Assembly (NCBI GenBank): GCA_964439955.1 | Contig: CAYTPX010000001.1 | Coordinates: 111,151 to 175,150, forward strand | DNA: 64,000 bases | Source: UBA1794 sp964439955 | GTDB lineage: Bacteria > Bacteroidota > Bacteroidia > Bacteroidales > Bacteroidaceae | Reading direction: 5' to 3' | In this document: positions 60,449 to 64,000 of the stretch, piece by piece | Layout of the letters: each line of letters begins with the position of its first letter | Position numbering within the stretch: position 1 is the stretch's first letter | The notes under the pieces: generated by a model | The model's input: only the letters and a program-made list of their open reading frames with translations | Told to the model about the DNA's origin: nothing | Databases searched by the model: none | Program-made: the position numbers and the translations under genes

Positions 60449-60482
60449 AAAAAAACCGTGCGCCTTATTCCAAGGCACACGG
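60449..60482 (-). terminator. Hairpin between the radical SAM gene and the mini-transcript
   Basis: CCGTG.GCCTT (60456-60466) pairs with AAGGC.CACGG (60472-60482) with one mismatch. On the minus strand seven T follow (60449-60455). It may stop converging transcription from both sides. Confidence 0.6.
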
Positions 60483-60530
60483 GACACTAACCGTTATTCG
60501 TAACTCTATGTCAGTTTACCATGAAATCCC

Positions 60531-60562
60531 AAAAATAAATGCCTTCCCTCACGGGACGGCAT
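60531..60562 (-). terminator. Terminator of the 29-residue peptide transcript
   Basis: On the minus strand ATGCC..CCC pairs with GGG..GGCAT and is followed by TTATTTTT. Confidence 0.65.
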
Positions 60563-60620
60563 CATTCATTGTCTCCCGGAAGCGCCGAAGCACTTTCCGG
60601 ATTTTTGCAAGCGCAGGCTC

Positions 60621-60710
60621 TTACTTTTCACAAGTGAAAGCCCACAGTTTCATCGTGTTTTCTTCTACGTTGCGTAAACAATCTTTTAAAACCTTATCAA
60701 ACTTCTTCAT
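60621..60710 (-). CDS. Putative 29-residue peptide in its own transcription unit
   Basis: The reading frame begins MKKFDKVLKDCLRNVEEN and ends WAFTCEK. The N-terminal 18 residues are an amphipathic, leader-like helix; the C-terminus is short with one Trp and one Cys. A perfect -7 box (60743-60750) lies 33 bases upstream, flanked by the palindrome GGTTG-TAT-CAACC (60766-60778), and a terminator follows at 60562-60531. All three elements fit a functional small gene. It could be a peptide precursor for the LanC-like/glycosyltransferase genes on the same strand, a toxin-type small protein, or a chance frame in a small RNA. No family recognised. Confidence 0.45.
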   Translation of the reverse strand: MKKFDKVLKDCLRNVEENTMKLWAFTCEK

Positions 60711-60742
60711 AACTAATACCGTGTTTTTCGTGTTTCACGCTG

Positions 60743-60778
60743 CAAAGGTAAGGCACATTTCCGCAGGTTGTATCAACC
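60743..60778 (-). promoter_or_regulatory. Promoter and operator-like palindrome of the mini-transcript
   Basis: Minus-strand TACCTTTG at 60743-60750. The palindrome GGTTGTATCAACC at 60766-60778 overlaps the expected -33 region and could bind a dimeric regulator. Confidence 0.5.
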
Positions 60779-61076
60779 GGGCTTCATATTTCACACTTTT
60801 TATGTGTTTAAAAACATGGTTTTATAAGCATGTTACGGGCGAAAGCCGCAGCCCGATTCCCAGAAAAGGACTTTATCCAGTTCATAAACAGCGCATTATT
60901 CCGTCCGAATCCCCGCCCCGACCCGCCGGAGGACAATGCCCCTTGCGCGACGGGCGGAAAGGCTCTTCTGCCCCGCCTGCAAGACGACCAGACGGAAACG
61001 CAGGTGCTTTTTTCCAAAAGCCTTGCCCGTTTCCGGGAAAAGTGCTGCCACTTTTGAAAATATGTGGAAGAGGAGC

Positions 61077-62063
61077 CTAAAGATCGGCGAAGGGATTTCT
61101 CTTCAGGCAGGCGATTCCTGCTCCGGCCAGACCGTCGAATAGGTTTAGGAGTTCTTGCCCGCTCTCGATGCGCTCCAAGTGGGAAAGGAAAGGCGGGACG
61201 TCACGCTCCCTTATCCGCTGTGCAGCCCGGAAGCAACGCGTGCGGTCTTCATCCGGGAGCGAAGGGGCTATTTGCTCCAACATCCAAAGAAAACCGCACA
61301 TGCCACAACGCAGTGTGTAGGAATAGAGGTTACATTCTTTGGGTATCTTATCATAGTCTATCGTGCGGAGGAGCATCCTAGCTGTTTGTTCCGTGGAGAT
61401 GTGTCCGGATTCCCAATCGTGCATTGCGAACAAGGCAGCCGCCGTCAAAAGCCGCTGGAAATGGTTGGACGGCAGAGTGCCGTCCAATACGAATGCCCAT
61501 TGCTTCACGGTCTGCACGATTTTCGAGCGGTAATAGCCAAGGCGGTAAGTGCCATCCAGTGCCCAAAGGAGCAGAGGATAGAAATATATGGAAGAGGTCG
61601 ATATCGGCATCTAAGCTAATTCGCCTGTAGACTTTGGGGCTTTCGGTATAGACACGGTCGATTGTTTCTCGCAACAAAGCGAAAAGCACCGCATGCGCCT
61701 CGCTTCCGGGCTTGTGTGCCGTGTATTTCAATCGTTGCCCGGCATAAAGCAGCAGCCCGATCAGGCCGTCGCCATTCAAAGGTCGGCATTCCCCGCGCAG
61801 AAACCTTGTTGCAGCATGTGGGCGATTCCCCATCCGATTCCCGGCAGACCGGAGGAGAAAGTCATCACGTACGGGCTCAACTCTCCATACACTTCTTGCA
61901 TAATATGGTCGGCGCACTGCGCATATTCCTCATTGCCTGTCTCCCGGGCCGCATGGTAGAGGAACAAACTGATACCCGTGTTGCCGTCCAGTAGGCCCGG
62001 TCTTGGGGAACGGGGAGAATGGATGATAAATTCAGAGATTTTTCGTAGGGTTTCCTCTCTCAT
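61077..62063 (-). pseudogene. LanC-like (lanthionine synthetase C family) gene broken by two frameshifts
   Basis: Three successive frames give one LanC-like protein of about 329 codons. Part 1 (62063-61776): GLLDGNTGISLFLYHAARETGNEEYA and SSGLPGIGWGIAHMLQQGFC, then a stop after GNADL. Part 2 (about 61810-61560): NGDGLIGLLLYAGQRLKY ... IDRVYTESPKVYRRI. Part 3 (61610-61077): LLLWALDGTYRLGYYRSK ... LNLFDGLAGAGIACLKRN. The repeated G-G alpha-toroid pattern is LanC-like, but no CxG/CHG zinc ligands are visible. Either a true pseudogene or two sequencing indels near 61785 and 61600. Its start overlaps the glycosyltransferase end by 32 bases, indicating an operon. Confidence 0.7.
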
Positions 62064-62838
62064 ATTTCCTTTCTGTTGAATTAGATATCAAATAGTATGA
62101 ATCTTTTAGCTGCTTCATCCGGTATAAATCCTCTTCCTTTGGCAGATGGATATCCGTACTATTCAAGCCACGCGGATGCGTCAAATGGTAGAGCGGGGCA
62201 TCGATTCGTTTTACGCGATAGCCCAGCTTTTTCCACCTCATGTAGCGTTCGCCGTCCTCCATGCCCCAATTATAGAATTCTTCGTTTTCATATCCGATGG
62301 CTTCGTAGGTCGTTTTGCAGAAAAGGAAAGCCCCGCCCACAGGATCGGGGAAGTAGAGTCGTTTCATTTTTTGGCGGTTGCGGCTCAGGGTGCGCAAGTC
62401 TCCCCGTTTTAGGAACAACTCCCGCAGGATGGGCGAGGTCTCCAAGAAATATTTACGGTAGGGGTAGACAAACTCGCACACCCCGTCCCGCAAAGCTTGT
62501 ACCGAGGCGGTGATTTGCCGCGGCTCGGCTATCACATCCACGTCCCATGCAGCCACCCACGGGGTCCGCGCCTCGCGGTACATGCAGTTGAGCCAACGGG
62601 TGCGGTGAAGCACCGGATCGCGGTCTTCGTGAAACTCATAGCGCAGGTTCTTGCTCCTCGGCAAGAGTTTGCGCAGTATCCCGTTCGGATAGGCCGCGCA
62701 TTCCCACAGCAATACATGCGTGTCGAACTCCCGCAAGAGGAAGCGCGTGACGCACAACACGTTCTCCAACCGCTCCATCGAGTCGAGGCGGACTAAGAGG
62801 ACAAACGTCGTATCGAGTAAACCAGGCTTGCTTTCCAT
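62032..62838 (-). CDS. Galactosyltransferase-related family 2-type glycosyltransferase
   Basis: 268 residues with a GT-A fold: an N-terminal TTFVLLVRLDSMERLENV strand-helix, the metal-binding DVD in AAWDVDVIAEPRQI (about 95), and the acceptor-side WGMEDGERYMRWKKLGYRV block with the ED catalytic pair, ending PLYHLTHPRG. This resembles galactosyltransferase-related proteins (beta-4-galactosyltransferase C-terminal-like). It is four bases downstream of the unknown gene and overlaps the LanC-like frame. In such a set it could glycosylate a peptide (inference). Base composition is AT-richer than the housekeeping genes. Confidence 0.82.
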   Translation of the reverse strand: MESKPGLLDTTFVLLVRLDSMERLENVLCVTRFLLREFDTHVLLWECAAYPNGILRKLLPRSKNLRYEFHEDRDPVLHRTRWLNCMYREARTPWVAAWDVDVIAEPRQITASVQALRDGVCEFVYPYRKYFLETSPILRELFLKRGDLRTLSRNRQKMKRLYFPDPVGGAFLFCKTTYEAIGYENEEFYNWGMEDGERYMRWKKLGYRVKRIDAPLYHLTHPRGLNSTDIHLPKEEDLYRMKQLKDSYYLISNSTERKYERGNPTKNL

Positions 62839-62841
62839 AGG

Positions 62842-63867
62842 CTAACTTATGCGTATAATGCCGCGTTCCTTGACATAATATGCATCTTTCACATAAATCT
62901 GAACCACCCCGAAAGGGCATCCCCCCAGCGACCATCGCTCGCGAGAATTCAATTTGCTTGGTAAGCAGTCCATTTCACCATCCGAGAAAGTCCGTATGAC
63001 GGAGATATAATTTTTGTCGATCAATATATTTTTCGGGTTGAGCACCAATATTCCGTTTACAATGCATATGGTTTCGCCGCCAAACGAGCCAAAAGCGGAA
63101 TAAGGATCTACCAACCCGGTCAGCGGAACAAGTTCCGACCGATAATCCTCGCACTCGATATCCATCCGGGAATCATAATACACCCCGCCTGCCTCATACG
63201 CTTCCTGGCGAACCGACACGCGATATGCGCCTTTTTTCTCAAGGCGCATGAGAGAATCTATATCCAGCCCAATGGTGGAACCTACAAATGTCCCGTTCAG
63301 AAAAGTGGCCGTATTGCTCCGGTCTTCTTCGTACTGACTGAAATGGCGCAGTATTTCCGTACAAGCACCTTGTTCATTTCGTTCGGCCAAGTCCCGTTCA
63401 TACGATTTAGAAAATACACGAATGACGAAAGGCCCGCAGTCATCCAGGTTCTGCATACTGTCCAGCACACGATGGGACTTATGCAACAAAGGCTGATATA
63501 TCCGTACGCTATCGATGTAGGCTTCATCGAAAAGATAGCTCCCGACATCGTAGGGAAGGAAAATATCATCAAACATAAATATACACAAGTCGCTATGGAG
63601 ACCCTCGGCATAGCGATCTTTCAGGTCTTGCAGGGAAACGAACTTCGGTTTCCAGTGTAAAGTCCGATACGCGTAATACGACCTATAACTTTGCCCGTTA
63701 AAAACGAAAGGTTGATCAAGGGGAGAATTCGCATCACTAAAGGCCAACTCTGTAGAATGCCCGTATTTTCTCATTGAATCGGGTGGAAGGCCTAATTCAC
63801 TCTTAATAAACACCCCATTAAAACTTACGGCTACTCGCGGATTCCGTACAGCTTCGTGCTGATCCAT
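62842..63867 (-). CDS. Protein of unknown function with two related halves
   Basis: 341 residues, no recognised family and no signal peptide from this start. The two halves share a pattern: VSFNGVFIKSELGLPPDSM near residue 15 and TFLNGTFVGSTIGLDIDSLM near 190, each followed about 80 residues later by a plug-like strand (LCIFMFDDIFLPYDVGSYL; ICIVNGILVLNPKNILI) and then YIDSVRIYQ / YISVIRTFSDG. The second pair resembles the TonB plug sequence xYVVDGxxxxxxxDIxxIxVLK, so an ancient relation to TonB plug domains is possible. First complete gene of the run; the frame is open about 25 codons further upstream without a good start codon. Confidence 0.6.
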   Translation of the reverse strand: MDQHEAVRNPRVAVSFNGVFIKSELGLPPDSMRKYGHSTELAFSDANSPLDQPFVFNGQSYRSYYAYRTLHWKPKFVSLQDLKDRYAEGLHSDLCIFMFDDIFLPYDVGSYLFDEAYIDSVRIYQPLLHKSHRVLDSMQNLDDCGPFVIRVFSKSYERDLAERNEQGACTEILRHFSQYEEDRSNTATFLNGTFVGSTIGLDIDSLMRLEKKGAYRVSVRQEAYEAGGVYYDSRMDIECEDYRSELVPLTGLVDPYSAFGSFGGETICIVNGILVLNPKNILIDKNYISVIRTFSDGEMDCLPSKLNSRERWSLGGCPFGVVQIYVKDAYYVKERGIIRIS

Positions 63868-64000
63868 TTTCCGGTCGCCATGATAATAAACAAACGCAAC
63901 TATATACTTTATTGTACCAACGGTTTTGTATAATGATTGGTTTGCCTATCATGTATGATGCATAAAGTTTATTTACTTCATGCATTGACGATAAGACCTG
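63868..64000. other. AT-rich edge of the window
   Basis: This 133-base stretch has the lowest GC in the window and no clear -7 box. A short minus-strand frame (MHEVNKLYASYMIGK...) reads through it but overlaps the downstream gene in another frame, so I do not call it. Confidence 0.3.

Noticed and set aside
1..64000. CRISPR arrays, rRNA genes, insertion sequences, integrases
   Set aside because: No spaced direct repeats of CRISPR size, no rRNA signature sequences and no transposase or integrase motifs were seen on either strand.
63868..64000. A 55-codon frame at the right edge (MHEVNKLYASYMIGK...)
   Set aside because: It overlaps the downstream gene out of frame, lacks a promoter and has no recognisable pattern.

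Overview
The window is one continuous GC-rich chromosomal segment from a member of the Bacteroidales (Bacteroidota). The evidence is a TonB-dependent receptor with an N-terminal carboxypeptidase-regulatory-like domain, SPOR, fasciclin and LRR_5 (BspA-like) proteins, a DUF2723/GT117 membrane glycosyltransferase, and the gene order DUF1599 - MauE/DoxX-like protein - tpiA - SPOR - folE. Most transcription units are preceded by the Bacteroidota -7 box TAnnTTTG, at the expected distance. The genus cannot be fixed from sequence reading alone.

Layout. 1-4.6 kb (- strand): 3'-truncated ddl, the queuosine genes queE and queD, and a full-length Rel/SpoT. 5-8.8 kb (+): a TonB receptor paired with a secreted purple-acid-type phosphatase, ended by a strong terminator. 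9.0-10.6 kb: a structured leader with two competing folds, then an LRR_5 surface protein. 10.86 kb: tRNA-Gln(TTG). 11-16 kb: two paralogous outer-membrane barrels flanking a GH27 alpha-galactosidase, inside an obvious segmental duplication that copied one OMP tail, its terminator and its promoter. 16-18.7 kb: a Gdx/SugE exporter (-), then a KduD-like dehydrogenase and a DUF4861 protein (+). 19-24.2 kb (-): GT117 - polysaccharide deacetylase - queG. 24.4-28.8 kb (+): a THUMP-like methyltransferase, a secreted PI-PLC-like protein and a stand-alone AICAR transformylase. 29-38 kb and on to 42.2 kb (-): tyrS; the DUF1599-MauE-tpiA-SPOR-folE operon; an M23/LysM peptidase; and a seven-gene run pdxJ-exbB-exbD-tonB-DJ-1-ispD-recG. 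42.4-54.3 kb: nadK (+), tatD (-), mnmG with a perfect parS site in its last codons, uvrC, dtd-mazG-like-deoC, polyprenyl synthase (-) and polA. 54.6-58.5 kb (-): a large fasciclin protein, a small secreted companion and a short XRE regulator. 58.5-59.6 kb has no convincing protein gene but carries two strongly self-complementary stretches with their own promoters. 59.6-60.4 kb: a radical SAM protein. 60.5-64 kb (-) is AT-richer: a complete mini-transcript for a 29-residue peptide, then a frameshifted LanC-like gene, a glycosyltransferase and an unknown protein, resembling a decaying peptide-modification (RiPP-type) island.

Most of the window is housekeeping. The unusual parts are three orphan structured RNAs, the parS site inside mnmG, a homopolymer-dependent in-frame join of the MauE-like gene to tpiA, a dispersed intergenic hairpin repeat that also appears inside tatD, orphan C-terminal tail fragments, and the peptide-modification-like island at the right edge.
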